From assembly GCF_036924595.1 (NCBI RefSeq), contig NZ_JAZHRV010000001.1, forward strand, positions 6,289,501 through 6,353,500: a DNA stretch of 64,000 nt, written 5' to 3'. Below are positions 51,492 to 60,847 of the stretch, one piece after another. This DNA comes from Bradyrhizobium algeriense (lineage in GTDB: Bacteria; Pseudomonadota; Alphaproteobacteria; Rhizobiales; Xanthobacteraceae). The notes under the pieces were generated by a model. The model did no database searches, was not told where the DNA came from, and saw only the letters and a list, made by a program, of their open reading frames with translations. Made by a program: the position numbers and the translations under genes. Each line of letters starts with the position of its first letter. Position 1 is the first letter of the stretch.

Positions 51492-52325
51492 TCACGCGCC
51501 GGAATCGCTGGCGTTGGGATGGAACAACTGCTCGCCGTTGATCTTGTAGTCGGCGATCGCCTTCTGGCCCTCCGACGACACCAGCCAGTCGATCAACTGC
51601 TGGCCAAGATCCTTCTTGACGCTCGGATGTTTTTCCGGGTTTACCAGCATGACGCCATACTGGTTGAACAGCCGCTTGTCACCTTCGATTACGATGGCGA
51701 GATCGCCGCGGTTCTTGAACGACAGCCAGGTACCGCGATCGGCGAGCACATAGGCGTTGGAGGCGGATGCGGTGTTGAGCGCCGCGCCCATGCCCTGCCC
51801 GATCTCCTTGTACCAGGGGCCCTTGTCCTTGGCGATGTCGACGCCGGCGACCTTCCAGAGGTTGAGCTCGGCCTGATGGGTGCCGGACTTGTCGCCGCGG
51901 GAAATGAAGTCGGCGCCCTTGGCCTTGATCGCCGTGAGCGCTGCAACGATGTCCTTCGAGCCCTTGATGCCGGCCGGATCGCCCTTCGGGCCGATCAGGA
52001 TGAAGTCATTGTACATCACGGGGTAACGCTTGACGCCAAAACCTTCGGCGAGAAATTTTTCTTCTGCAGGTTTGGCGTGGACGAACACGACGTCGGCATC
52101 GCCGCGGCGCGCGGTATCGAGCGCTTGTCCGGTGCCCTGCGCCACCACCTTCACATCGATGCCGGTCTTGGCCTTGAACATCGGCAGGATGTGGCCGAAC
52201 AGGCCGGAATCCAGCGTCGAGGTGGTCGAGGCCACCACGATCGATTTATCCTGTGCGACGGCGTGGCCTGCGAATACGAAGCTGGCGGTCACCGCCATGA
52301 TCAAACGGCGCCTAAGCATGTTCAT
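51492..52325 (-). CDS. tupA: tungstate ABC transporter substrate-binding protein
   Basis: 277 residues. The signal peptide ends near GHAVAQD. The oxyanion-binding N-terminus is IVVASTTSTLDSGLFGHILP, typical of TupA (TTTS motif), followed by VVAQGTGQALDTARRGDADV, FISRGDKSGTHQAELNLWKV and GWYKEIGQGM-type segments (WYKEIGQGMGAALNTASASN). It captures tungstate in the periplasm. GGGAG before the ATG. Last gene of tupBCA; 14 bp after tupC. Confidence 0.92.
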   Translation of the reverse strand: MNMLRRRLIMAVTASFVFAGHAVAQDKSIVVASTTSTLDSGLFGHILPMFKAKTGIDVKVVAQGTGQALDTARRGDADVVFVHAKPAEEKFLAEGFGVKRYPVMYNDFILIGPKGDPAGIKGSKDIVAALTAIKAKGADFISRGDKSGTHQAELNLWKVAGVDIAKDKGPWYKEIGQGMGAALNTASASNAYVLADRGTWLSFKNRGDLAIVIEGDKRLFNQYGVMLVNPEKHPSVKKDLGQQLIDWLVSSEGQKAIADYKINGEQLFHPNASDSGA

Positions 52326-52338
52326 TGGTTTTCTCCCA

Positions 52339-53067
52339 TCAAACCAATAGTTCGCCCGCGAGGAACGTCCTGGCCTCGGCGGTTTGCGGCCGATCGAAGA
52401 ACGACGCGGCGGCGCCGGTTTCCACGATACGGCCGCGGTGAAGCATGACGATGTCGCCGGCGAGCCGGCGCCCTTCGCCGAGATCGTGGGTCGCCATCAC
52501 GACCTTGATGTTTCGCTCGCTGACCGCGCGGATGATGTCCTCCACCGCCTTGGTGGCTACCGGATCGAGGCTCGCGGTCGGCTCGTCCAGGAACAGCACC
52601 GCGGGATCGCGCGCGAGCGCCCGCGCCAGCGCCAGCCGCTGCTGCTCGCCGCCGGAAAGCCTTCGCGCGGCGCGATCGGCCAGTTGGCCGAGGCCGACCA
52701 GTTCGAGAAGCTCACCGGTGCGGCGAGCATGCTCCGCGCGCGGGATGCCGGCGGCGCGCAGCGCGAAGCGGATATTGGCGGCGGCGCTGCGGCGGAGCAT
52801 CGCCGGGCGTTGAAACACGATCGCGCGTTTGAGCGGCGGGACATGTTCCAGGCCGCCCCAGGTGATGCGCCCGCGCGAAGGCGTGAGCAGCCCCATCGCC
52901 ACGCGCAGCAGCGTGGATTTGCCCGAGCCGTTCGGCCCGATCAGCACCGTCGGCAGGCCCGAGAGCAAAGTGAGCGAGATATTGTCGAGGATCGTGACGG
53001 GACCTGCCGTCACCGTGACGCCATTGAATTCAATCGGCAGTTCGCTCGAGGGCGCGCGCATGGTCAT
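52339..53067 (-). CDS. tupC: tungstate ABC transporter ATP-binding protein
   Basis: 242 residues. Walker A is VLIGPNGSGKSTLLRVAMGL, signature RRLSGGEQQRLALARALARD, Walker B AVLFLDEPTASLDPVATKAV, and the H-loop in VVMATHDLGEGRRLAGDIVM. The start overlaps the tupB stop by 4 bases (ATGA). Energises tungstate uptake with TupB. Confidence 0.92.
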   Translation of the reverse strand: MTMRAPSSELPIEFNGVTVTAGPVTILDNISLTLLSGLPTVLIGPNGSGKSTLLRVAMGLLTPSRGRITWGGLEHVPPLKRAIVFQRPAMLRRSAAANIRFALRAAGIPRAEHARRTGELLELVGLGQLADRAARRLSGGEQQRLALARALARDPAVLFLDEPTASLDPVATKAVEDIIRAVSERNIKVVMATHDLGEGRRLAGDIVMLHRGRIVETGAAASFFDRPQTAEARTFLAGELLV

Positions 53068-53756
53068 CCCGCCAGTCGTTCGCCGGCACGACGGGCAGTC
53101 CACGCCAGCGCGTTGACGGCGATCACGATCGCGATCAGCACGAGGCCGAGGCCGACCGCGAGCGGCAGGTCGCCCTTGGAAGTTTCCAGCGCAATCGCCG
53201 TCGTCATCGTGCGGGTAAAACCTTCGATATTGCCGCCGACGATGATGATGGCGCCGACCTCCGCCGCCGCACGGCCGAAGCCGGCCAATAGCGCCGTGAC
53301 GAGGCTGAAGCGCGCGTCCCAGATCAGTGCCGTGACGCGGCCAACGGGGCCGAGATTCATCGCGGTGAGTTCGTCGCGGTATTCGATCCAGAGATCCTCG
53401 ATGGTCTGGCGCGTCAGCGCGGCGATGATCGGGGTGACCAGCACGGTCTGCGCGATGATCATCGCGCCCGCCGTGAACAACAGGCCGAACGCGCCGAGCG
53501 GCCCGGAGCGCGACAGCATCAGATAGACCGCAAGGCCGACGACGACCGGCGGCAGACCCATCAGGGCGTTGAGCAGGACGATGAGGCCCTGGCGCCCGGG
53601 GAATTTCGTCAGCGCAATCCAGGCGCCCAGGGGAATGCCGATCAGCGCGGCCAGCACCACCGCTGACAGGCTCACATAGAGCGACAGCCGCACGATGGCG
53701 AACAGCGCGGGATCGCCACTGAGCACGAGGTGAAGGGCTGTTGCGTCGCTGGGCAT
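53064..53756 (-). CDS. tupB: tungstate ABC transporter permease
   Basis: 230-residue inner-membrane protein with about five or six helices. The start is MPSDATALHLVLSGDPALFA. The EAA-type loop is GRAAAEVGAIIIVGGNIEGF in the late half, as in TupB/ModB permeases; also LPPVVVGLAVYLMLSRSGPL. First gene of the operon, divergent from the HTH regulator with an 88-bp spacer. The N-terminally longer frame (to 53903) overlaps the regulator and is rejected. Confidence 0.92.
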   Translation of the reverse strand: MPSDATALHLVLSGDPALFAIVRLSLYVSLSAVVLAALIGIPLGAWIALTKFPGRQGLIVLLNALMGLPPVVVGLAVYLMLSRSGPLGAFGLLFTAGAMIIAQTVLVTPIIAALTRQTIEDLWIEYRDELTAMNLGPVGRVTALIWDARFSLVTALLAGFGRAAAEVGAIIIVGGNIEGFTRTMTTAIALETSKGDLPLAVGLGLVLIAIVIAVNALAWTARRAGERLAG

Positions 53757-53824
53757 GGAAATTCCGTTCGGCAGACATCTTGCGCAGATAGGATCAATAT
53801 GGTCAATTATCGTAACATCTGCAC

Positions 53825-53838
53825 TCATATGCATATAG
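53825..53838. promoter_or_regulatory. candidate operator of the tungstate regulator
   Basis: The palindrome ATATGCATAT (within TCATATGCATATAG) lies in the tupB/regulator spacer, immediately before the regulator start. A further AT-rich stretch (GGTCAATTATCGTAAC) lies 25 bp upstream. Role inferred from symmetry and position. Confidence 0.45.
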
Positions 53839-53844
53839 GTGCCT

Positions 53845-54732
53845 ATGCCGGAACTGCTCACCACTGACGAGGCAGCCGAGTATCTGCGGCTCTCGGAGCG
53901 CAAGCTCTACGAGCTGGTGGCCGAGCGCGCCGTGCCTTGCAGCAAGGTGACCGGACGCTGGCTGTTTCCGCGCACCGCGCTGGACCGCTGGGTGTCCGCC
54001 GGCCTGATCGCGCCCGCGGCGCTGGCGCAGGTGGCAGCGCCGCCGATCATTGGCGGCAGTCATGATCCGCTGCTGGAATGGGCGCTGCGCGAAAGCAATT
54101 CCGGCCTCGCCAGCCTGCCCGAAGGCAGCGAGGAAGGCCTGCGGCGGCTGACGCAGGCCGAGGTGATGGTCGCTGCCATCCATCTGCACCGGCTCGATGG
54201 CGATGACGAAACGGCTAATCTTGACGCGGTCACCGATGCGCCGGGATTGCACGATGCGGTGGTGCTGAGTTTTGCACGGCGTGAGCAAGGCATTCTCGTT
54301 GCGCCGGGCAATCCGCTGGGCTTGAGCGACATGGCCTCGATCGCCACGTCGCGCGCGCGCATGGCGCAACGTCCCGCCGGCGCCGGCGCGCAACTGCTGC
54401 TGCTCGCGCTACTGGCGCGCGGCGGCATTGCGCTCGACGATTTGAAACTGGCAAAGCCTGCCTTTCCGACCGGCCCCGACATCGCCCAGGCGATCCGCGC
54501 CGGCCGCATCGATTGCGGGATCGCCACGCGAAGCGTAGCGAAATCGGCCGGGCTCGATTTCCTGCCGCTCGCCTGGGAACGCTTCGACCTCGTGATGAGG
54601 CAGCGCGACTATTTCATGAAGGGGCCGCAGGCGCTGTTCGACTTCATGCGCGAGGCGGGCTTCCGCGACCGTGCCACCGAACTCGGCGGCTATGATGTCA
54701 GCGACACAGGCGAGGTGCGGCTGGTGAATTAG
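53845..54732 (+). CDS. HTH regulator with periplasmic-binding-protein-like domain, tungstate-linked
   Basis: 295 residues. The N-terminal excisionase/MerR-like HTH is LLTTDEAAEYLRLSERKLYE, then CSKVTGRWLFPRTALDRWV. The C-terminal PBP-like domain (GSHDPLLEWALRESNSGLAS; AGRIDCGIATRSVAKSAGLD) is like molybdate/tungstate-binding regulators of the TunR class. Divergent from tupBCA, so it probably senses oxyanion and represses the operon. ATG at 53845; a GTG at 53839 is also possible. Confidence 0.83.
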   Translation: MPELLTTDEAAEYLRLSERKLYELVAERAVPCSKVTGRWLFPRTALDRWVSAGLIAPAALAQVAAPPIIGGSHDPLLEWALRESNSGLASLPEGSEEGLRRLTQAEVMVAAIHLHRLDGDDETANLDAVTDAPGLHDAVVLSFARREQGILVAPGNPLGLSDMASIATSRARMAQRPAGAGAQLLLLALLARGGIALDDLKLAKPAFPTGPDIAQAIRAGRIDCGIATRSVAKSAGLDFLPLAWERFDLVMRQRDYFMKGPQALFDFMREAGFRDRATELGGYDVSDTGEVRLVN

Positions 54733-54887
54733 GGGCGCAGCGTTCTCAGTGCCATATGATCGAAGTTTAACCGGGGTAAACCGGAAACTCGAGCCTGGCC
54801 ATGGATCGCCACCGCCGCGCCACCAAATCGCCCAACGACTCAATGACGACTATTGCAGCGAGCCGGGGGGCACGAAGGGAGGAGCTG

Positions 54888-55283
54888 ATGGATACCCCAA
54901 CGTCTGCCGCACCCGACGAGAAAACGCCTCCGCCGGAGGAGACGCTGGCGACACAACCCGGCAAAGAGAAATCGAATCCCGCTGGTCCGTTGGAGATCAC
55001 CACCGAGCGATTCAACGCGTCCGTCGCCCGGTTGACCTCAAATTCGATGGACGAACTTCACAAGCTGGCTTCTGAACTCCAGAAAATGCAGGAATTCCTG
55101 AAGTCCGAGGTCGAAAGCGTGCAGCGTCAAATCGACAGCGCGGTGGCCGGAATAAATATCATCGTCGAAACTATTGGTCCGTGGAAAAGCATGGCGGGCT
55201 CACAAGCGCATCCATCAGGCGCCCGCAACGTGCGCGCGGGGGGACCGGCGGCCAACATCGAGCAACGCAATCGCGTCGGATAG
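54888..55283 (+). CDS. hypothetical protein with coiled coil
   Basis: 131 residues. The N-terminal 50 are Pro/Glu/Thr-rich and likely disordered; residues about 55-100 (MDELHKLASELQKMQEFLKS, EVESVQRQIDSAVAGIN) form a probable coiled coil. GGGAGGAG lies just before the ATG at 54888. No family recognised. No membrane segment or signal. Confidence 0.55.
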   Translation: MDTPTSAAPDEKTPPPEETLATQPGKEKSNPAGPLEITTERFNASVARLTSNSMDELHKLASELQKMQEFLKSEVESVQRQIDSAVAGINIIVETIGPWKSMAGSQAHPSGARNVRAGGPAANIEQRNRVG

Positions 55284-55449
55284 CAACGGAGAGGTGCCGC
55301 TCAGCGATACTTGCTGGCTGCGGTGGACTCTGGATGCATCGCGTAATGATGGTTTGGCAAACCCCTGAGCGCTCCTTCGTTCCATGAAGCGAAAGAACGC
55401 TCCGATAAGATTCCTTGGCGCGATTGAACCGCGCGGCAGACTTGTTCCT

Positions 55450-56835
55450 CTACGAGTTGAGCGGCCTGATGTTCTGGTTGATGCTGAAGAAGTTTGTCGG
55501 GTCGTACTTGGCTTTCAATGCGACAAGGCGGTCGTAGTTGTCGCCATAGGTGGCCTTGAGCCTGTTGGCGTCCCCATCGTCCATCATGAAATTCACATAG
55601 CAGCCTTCAGCCGAGTAAGGGTGCACGGCCTCCCAATAGCCCTTGGTCCAGCGCGTGATTTCGCCCGCCTTTTGCGGATTGGGATCGATTCCGGCGATGA
55701 CCATCGACCAGGTCGCGTCGCGCGTGTTCCAGGCGGTGTCGCTCTTGCCCACGCGACGGACAGCGCCGTCGATCGGATAAAGATGCATGAGCGAGAGCGT
55801 GCTCGGCAGTTTCTGTGCCTGGGCGATATGAGCATCAATTGCTTCGTCGGTCAGTTCTTTCACGAAATCGCCACGCCAGTACCATTGCAAGCCCTTCGGG
55901 AAGAACGGATCGAACATAGACTGGAGAGCCGGATAGGGCATTTCGCCCATCCAGTTGAAAAGCGGCGCGGGCAGTTCACCGAGCAACTTGGCCATGACCG
56001 CTTGGCCGTCTTCTGTTGGGCCAGTGTAGCATGCGATGATGGCGCAGGCGCGCTTGCCCTGATGCTCTGCTGGGAACGGGTCCACCGGTGGAACAGTCTT
56101 CAGACCTACAAAGGCCCCGAGCTCCTCGGGAGCGCCAGGCAGGAAATCCCTGTACTTCTGCATGACGGTCCGGGCATTTTCGAGATCCCAGAAGACTGGA
56201 CCGGCATAGACCAAGTTGACCGGATGAGCCTGGAACAGGAAGCTCGTGACGATGCCGAAATTGCCGCCGCCGCCGCGCAGCCCCCAGTAGAGGTCAGCAT
56301 TCTCAGACTTATTGGCGGTGACAATGCGACCGTCGGCGAGCACGACATCCGCCTCGAGAAGATTGTCGATGGTGAGGCCATGCTTGCGGGTCAGGTATCC
56401 GGTGCCGCCGCCGAGCGTGAGGCCGGCGATACCGGTCGTCGAGACGATGCCGGCCGGCACGGCGAGCCCGTATATGTGGGTGGCGTGGTCGACGTCGCCC
56501 TGCGTGCAGCCGGGACCGGCGCGGACAGTGCAGGCGGTGGGATCGACCCGCACGCCTTTCATCAGCGACATGTCGATCATCAGCCCGTCGTCGACACTAC
56601 CAAGGCCCGGCCCGTTGTGCCCGCCTCCGCGGATCGCCACCTTGAGATCGTTCTGCCTTGCAAAATTGACCGCAGTGACAACGTCAGCGACGTCGGTGCA
56701 TCGCGCAATCATCACGGGACTCTTATCGATCATCCCGTTGTAGAGGCTCCGCACACCGTCATAATCGGCATCCGTTTGCCTGATGACCGGGCCACGCATA
56801 CTGCCGATAAAGGTTTCAGTGGCGATGGCTTGCAT
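55450..56835 (-). CDS. FAD-linked oxidase, berberine-bridge (BBE) type
   Basis: 461 residues. The PCMH FAD-binding domain has KVAIRGGGHNGPGLGSVDDG with the His that usually carries 8-alpha-linked FAD, and VRAGPGCTQGDVDHATHIYG with a Cys at the position of 6-S-cysteinyl linkage, so FAD may be held by two covalent bonds. The BBE C-terminus is YGDNYDRLVALKAKYDPTNF followed by FSINQNI. The preceding site AGGAGGAG is very strong. No signal peptide is seen. Oxidises a sugar or alcohol-type substrate; unknown. Confidence 0.9.
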   Translation of the reverse strand: MQAIATETFIGSMRGPVIRQTDADYDGVRSLYNGMIDKSPVMIARCTDVADVVTAVNFARQNDLKVAIRGGGHNGPGLGSVDDGLMIDMSLMKGVRVDPTACTVRAGPGCTQGDVDHATHIYGLAVPAGIVSTTGIAGLTLGGGTGYLTRKHGLTIDNLLEADVVLADGRIVTANKSENADLYWGLRGGGGNFGIVTSFLFQAHPVNLVYAGPVFWDLENARTVMQKYRDFLPGAPEELGAFVGLKTVPPVDPFPAEHQGKRACAIIACYTGPTEDGQAVMAKLLGELPAPLFNWMGEMPYPALQSMFDPFFPKGLQWYWRGDFVKELTDEAIDAHIAQAQKLPSTLSLMHLYPIDGAVRRVGKSDTAWNTRDATWSMVIAGIDPNPQKAGEITRWTKGYWEAVHPYSAEGCYVNFMMDDGDANRLKATYGDNYDRLVALKAKYDPTNFFSINQNIRPLNS

Positions 56836-57008
56836 GATCTCCTCCTGTTCTACGCAATGATCGGCCAGTTGGGCCTGAGGTTACTCCCATTGTTGGGCTC
56901 CCGGCGGTCGCTCAATAGACCGGGAGAGAGCCCGCGAACGTCATCGCAGAAATGGCGTTCCTTGATGCGGAGCGGATCTCCGCTAAAAAAACTCCGTCTA
57001 CATTCACA

Positions 57009-60000
57009 TCACGTTTCTTGTCGCCGAGGGGGGCTGGTGCCTTGACGCAGCAATGGCCCAAGCGCCGGACCGATGCCGGCGCGCTCGGCCTCGGCCAACA
57101 GCTCGCCAAGCTTGCAAGCCGTCTCCTGTCCGGGCCGGCACCGACCACGTGAACCAATGGCGCGTCCATATCGGACGAAGAAGCTGGCCCAGGGTAACGG
57201 TTCTGGCCGCGTATAGTCCTCAAGCGCCGCGCTATAGTGCTCCGCTCCGTCCCAATCCTGAGAGTCCAGCGAAGCATCGATCGCGTACCGGAAGAACCAC
57301 AAATGATTGTGGCTCACCGCGCCTTTGCGGAGAATCTCCTCGCCTTCCGTCAGCGCCGTTTGACGTTCGATCGGATCCTCAGTCGTGATCGCAAGGTGGC
57401 CGAGGATCCACGGGCCCGCAAAGCTGACCCCGGTCTCCCGGCTGATCGCCAAGGCACGGTACAGCAGGTCCATCGCTTTCGTGCTGCTCGCCTCGGCACG
57501 AGCGACCATGGCCAGATCATTGAGGCTGATCGCCTCAAATCTCTTGGCGCCGAGCTGCCGAGCGAGCATCAGCGCCCGCTCGGCAGGCATCCTCATACGT
57601 GCAAACTCCCCGTTCGTGCGAAACACGTTGCACGCCGCGTTGTGGGCGATAATTTCCGCCCGTTGATGCCCAACCCGCGCCGCCAACTCGACCGCCATTT
57701 GGGCGGTCGCGAGCGCGCCGGAGAAATCGTTGAGGTACACCTGAGTGTGGGCAACCATACTGAGATTAGCGACTTCGATACGGCCGGCGCCGGACGCGCG
57801 CGACAGCTCCGCGCACCGGCTGAAGTGCCGATGGGCGCTGGCCATACGGCCGCGTGCGTATTCCGCATCACCCAGCCCGCCAAGCGCGCGCGCCTGCATC
57901 TCTGGCGAACGAGCTCTTTGGGCGCAGTCGAGCGCCCGCTCATGCTCCTGCAGGCACTCGACGAGCCTTCCGAGCGGGAAGCAGAGATTGCCCCGCAGGT
58001 GGTGGATCCGTGCGCGCTCCGCGGCAAGGTCGTCGGTAGCCGCCGCCGTCGCGGCCTTGTCCAGCATCGTAAAGGCCTCGTTGAAACGATCCGTCACACG
58101 CAGGCCGGCAGCGAGCCCAAGCCAGGCTCGACACCGCTCGATGTCAACATCGGCGACTGCGAGGGCTTGTTCAAAAGCAGCAATCGATTCCGAGATCGAA
58201 CCGAGGTCATGCAGGATCTCACCCCGGAGCAGCGATAGTGCACTCACATCGGTCCGCTTCCTGGCCAGGACCAGCCCGCGTTCGACAAGACGCAGGGCCC
58301 GTTCGGTGCGGTACTCCGCTGCTTGCGCGCGTGCCGCTTCCAGGTAGGCCCGAGGAGCGTACTCGTCGTCGGCCCGGTCGAGGTGCTGTGCGCACAACGT
58401 CAGGTCACGGCTCCTGAACCATTCTGCCGCCCGCCGGTGCAACTCGCGGCGGCGGCTCCTGAGCAGCGTGTCGTAGACGCCCTCCTGGATCAGCGCGTGG
58501 GCAAAGAGGAAGTGATCGCCCTGCGGGCGCACCAGGCGATGCCGCATCAAGTCAGCGCAATTCCACCCGGGTTGATCGAGCAGAGCTGCCAACGCTTCGG
58601 CAGTAAAACGCTGGCCGAGAATGGAGGCTGCTTGCAGCGCCCGCTTGTCGGGCATCGCGAGTCGATCCAGGCGCGCCTGTACCAAACTCCGAATCGATCC
58701 CGGGACGCCGCCATCGGCGCTCTCCTCGGCATGCCGCAACAGTTGCTCCAGAAACAGCGGATTGCCAGCGGCCCGTTCGATGCAGCGCTGGGCGAGTTCG
58801 CCGAGTGCGTCAAGATAGGCCCCGGCGAGCTGGTTTGCCTCGCGCGGCTGGAGCGAGCCGAGGTCGATCGTCAGGATCGGCTCACCGGCAATCGTTGGGC
58901 GCCAGAGCTCATGGACCGGGTCGCGCTCAATTCGCGAGGTCAGGACCAAAAGCGCGGGACACCCAAGGACTGTCTCGGCAAGGCTCGCTAGGTGATCGAG
59001 TGTGGTCTGGTCAGCCCAGTGCAGATCCTCAATCGCCAGCAGCCGAGGACGACGGCCGCTCGCGCGGGTGACGAGCTCGGCGACGGTGGCTCGCTTGCCC
59101 CGGTCACGGGCCGCGTTGTCCATCGCATCATAGAGCGTACGCAGCTCGGTTGATTGCGGCAGGTTCAGGAGGTCGTTCAGATACACCCGCCGCTCGTCAG
59201 CAAGCATGCCATCGTTGCGGGCCTTCTCAGCCGCTGCGCCGATCTCTTCCCGGCTGCTTTCGTCCGTCAGACCGAGCAGGCTGCGGACCAGCGAGCGGAT
59301 TGCGTCCTGACCGGAGCCCATTCCGAAGTCGAGCACCAGCGCGCTGTGACAGGCAAAGTTTTCCCCTTCAGCCTTCGCCTGGAACTGCTCGAGCAGGCGG
59401 GTTTTGCCGATGCCGGCCTCCCCGCGGATGTAGATGGCACGGCCGCGTCTCGTGTCACGGCACTGGGCCAGCGCCGCTTCGAGCTGCCGCAGTTCGCGGG
59501 TCCGTCCAACAAAGGCTTGGCGGGCTGCGCGGGCCGGCTCACGAAAGGCGCGCAGTCGCCACGCCCTGACCGGCTTTGCGAGCCCTTTGATGGCAAGCTC
59601 ACCGACCTCGGAGCAGTCGACCCGTTCGGCGAGCGCCCGGTAGACTGAATCCGAAATGAAGATCTCGCCCGCGGCGGCCTTATCCTTCAGGCGTGAGGCC
59701 AGATTCACGGACTCGCCGGTGACAGTGTATTCAACGTGACGCGCGCTGCCGGTGCCGCTGGCCATAACCTCGCCACTGGCAATGCCGATGTGCACGCCAA
59801 TAGTGCGGCCGAGATCGGCCGCGACCAGGGGCATGCGGCTCCCGATATCAAGGGCAGCCCGGACGCATCGCTCAGGGTCGTTGCCATATGCCACCGGGGC
59901 ACCGAAGACCGCCATCACGCAATCACCGATGTGCTTGTCAACAGTCCCGCCGTGATCGACGACGCTTGCGTCGGCAAGATCGAAGAAGCTTCCGAGCAGG

Positions 60001-60344
60001 GCGTGGACTTCCTCAGCGTCGAGTTCGTCGGAGAGCTTCGTGTAGCCGGCGATGTCAGCGAACAGCACTGTCACCTGCCGCCTCTCAGCCTCCGGCAGCG
60101 GCGAAGCCCGCCCCGATACTGAGGCCGGTGCGCTCGGGGCAGGAGGAGGCGTCGACGTCATCCCGTCACGCAACTCCGCGATCGCAGTAAGCAGTTTGCG
60201 GCGATGGCCGACCGAGGTGACGCCAATACCGATCAGATCGTCGGCGGTCAGGCGGGCAAGGACAGCGGCGTCAATGTCGTTCTCGCGGAACGCCTTCTCA
60301 TATTGCCCCAGCCCCAGACCGTGCAGCCAAGCCGCAACGTTCAT
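57009..60344 (-). CDS. SAM-domain adenylate/guanylate cyclase with AAA ATPase and TPR region
   Basis: 1111 residues. A SAM domain (1-60, AAWLHGLGLGQYEKAFREND) is followed by a class III nucleotide cyclase domain (about 85-250) with VTVLFADIAGYTKLSDELDA and VDKHIGDCVMAVFGAPVAYG, both metal Asp residues present. Next is an AAA/STAND-type ATPase (Walker A RGEAGIGKTRLLEQFQAK; LLAIEDLHWADQTTLDHLAS) and a C-terminal TPR array with many Ala/Glu helices (LGGLGDAEYARGRMASAHRH). A one-protein signalling device of the type expanded in rhizobia. AGGAGG precedes the ATG. Confidence 0.9.
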   Translation of the reverse strand: MNVAAWLHGLGLGQYEKAFRENDIDAAVLARLTADDLIGIGVTSVGHRRKLLTAIAELRDGMTSTPPPAPSAPASVSGRASPLPEAERRQVTVLFADIAGYTKLSDELDAEEVHALLGSFFDLADASVVDHGGTVDKHIGDCVMAVFGAPVAYGNDPERCVRAALDIGSRMPLVAADLGRTIGVHIGIASGEVMASGTGSARHVEYTVTGESVNLASRLKDKAAAGEIFISDSVYRALAERVDCSEVGELAIKGLAKPVRAWRLRAFREPARAARQAFVGRTRELRQLEAALAQCRDTRRGRAIYIRGEAGIGKTRLLEQFQAKAEGENFACHSALVLDFGMGSGQDAIRSLVRSLLGLTDESSREEIGAAAEKARNDGMLADERRVYLNDLLNLPQSTELRTLYDAMDNAARDRGKRATVAELVTRASGRRPRLLAIEDLHWADQTTLDHLASLAETVLGCPALLVLTSRIERDPVHELWRPTIAGEPILTIDLGSLQPREANQLAGAYLDALGELAQRCIERAAGNPLFLEQLLRHAEESADGGVPGSIRSLVQARLDRLAMPDKRALQAASILGQRFTAEALAALLDQPGWNCADLMRHRLVRPQGDHFLFAHALIQEGVYDTLLRSRRRELHRRAAEWFRSRDLTLCAQHLDRADDEYAPRAYLEAARAQAAEYRTERALRLVERGLVLARKRTDVSALSLLRGEILHDLGSISESIAAFEQALAVADVDIERCRAWLGLAAGLRVTDRFNEAFTMLDKAATAAATDDLAAERARIHHLRGNLCFPLGRLVECLQEHERALDCAQRARSPEMQARALGGLGDAEYARGRMASAHRHFSRCAELSRASGAGRIEVANLSMVAHTQVYLNDFSGALATAQMAVELAARVGHQRAEIIAHNAACNVFRTNGEFARMRMPAERALMLARQLGAKRFEAISLNDLAMVARAEASSTKAMDLLYRALAISRETGVSFAGPWILGHLAITTEDPIERQTALTEGEEILRKGAVSHNHLWFFRYAIDASLDSQDWDGAEHYSAALEDYTRPEPLPWASFFVRYGRAIGSRGRCRPGQETACKLGELLAEAERAGIGPALGPLLRQGTSPPRRQET

Positions 60345-60500
60345 GGGTGCCTCCTGGTCAGATTCTTCGGCAGAGCACCAGGACCCTCAGTCTACCTCAA
60401 ATTCACAACAGGCGCTGTGAAATGTCAGCGCACACGAGGGCGTGAAGGCGTAGCTGATGGTATCTGAAGGCGGTATCGCTGCGCGCTGAAAGAACAGGCG

Positions 60501-60761
60501 CTATTCAGCACTTCGGGTGAATGTGTCTCGAGTGCAGACTGAGCCCTGCGCGTCTGGGTTAACATTTATCGAATATTTGTGACCGTCCTGACAGCCAATG
60601 CTCCAGTTATCGACCCCGGATTCAGTACCGCCTTGCGGCAGGTCGATCAGGCGGCGCTGTTCTACGAGTTCTCGCTTGGGCGGTACGTCCCGCCAGTCAC
60701 TTACTGAGGTCAATCGACCGCTTTGTCGATCTTTCGGACTTTCGAAGCCATTTGGCGCCAT
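60501..60761 (-). CDS. possible small hypothetical protein
   Basis: 86-residue open frame whose tail (GVDNWSIGCQDGHKYSINVN, ending PDAQGSVCTRDTF) looks protein-like, with two Cys. Third codon positions are less GC-rich than in neighbours, so it may be a remnant or foreign. No clear ribosome site. It is the only candidate gene in the 503-bp space 60345-60847, which otherwise shows just a repeat. Confidence 0.25.
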   Translation of the reverse strand: MAPNGFESPKDRQSGRLTSVSDWRDVPPKRELVEQRRLIDLPQGGTESGVDNWSIGCQDGHKYSINVNPDAQGSVCTRDTFTRSAE

Positions 60762-60798
60762 TCTATAGCTGCACTGGCCGGCCTTCGATCGATCCGGA

Positions 60799-60843
60799 AC
60801 GGTTTTCTTTACGCGAACCGGCATCTGCTTCGCTCGAAATGCT
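60799..60843. repeat. interspersed repeat, TTTTCTTCACGCGAA family, copy 3
   Basis: ACGGTTTTCTTTACGCGAAC, followed by CGGCATCTGCTTCGCTCGAA, is a diverged copy of 2487-2534 and 19345-19393. It ends just before the stop of threonine ammonia-lyase. Confidence 0.7.
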
Positions 60844-60847
60844 GCAC

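Noticed and set aside
55384-57045. 553-codon open frame antisense to the berberine-bridge-type oxidase
   Set aside because: The minus-strand gene has complete flavin motifs and a strong ribosome site; the + frame shows no domain.
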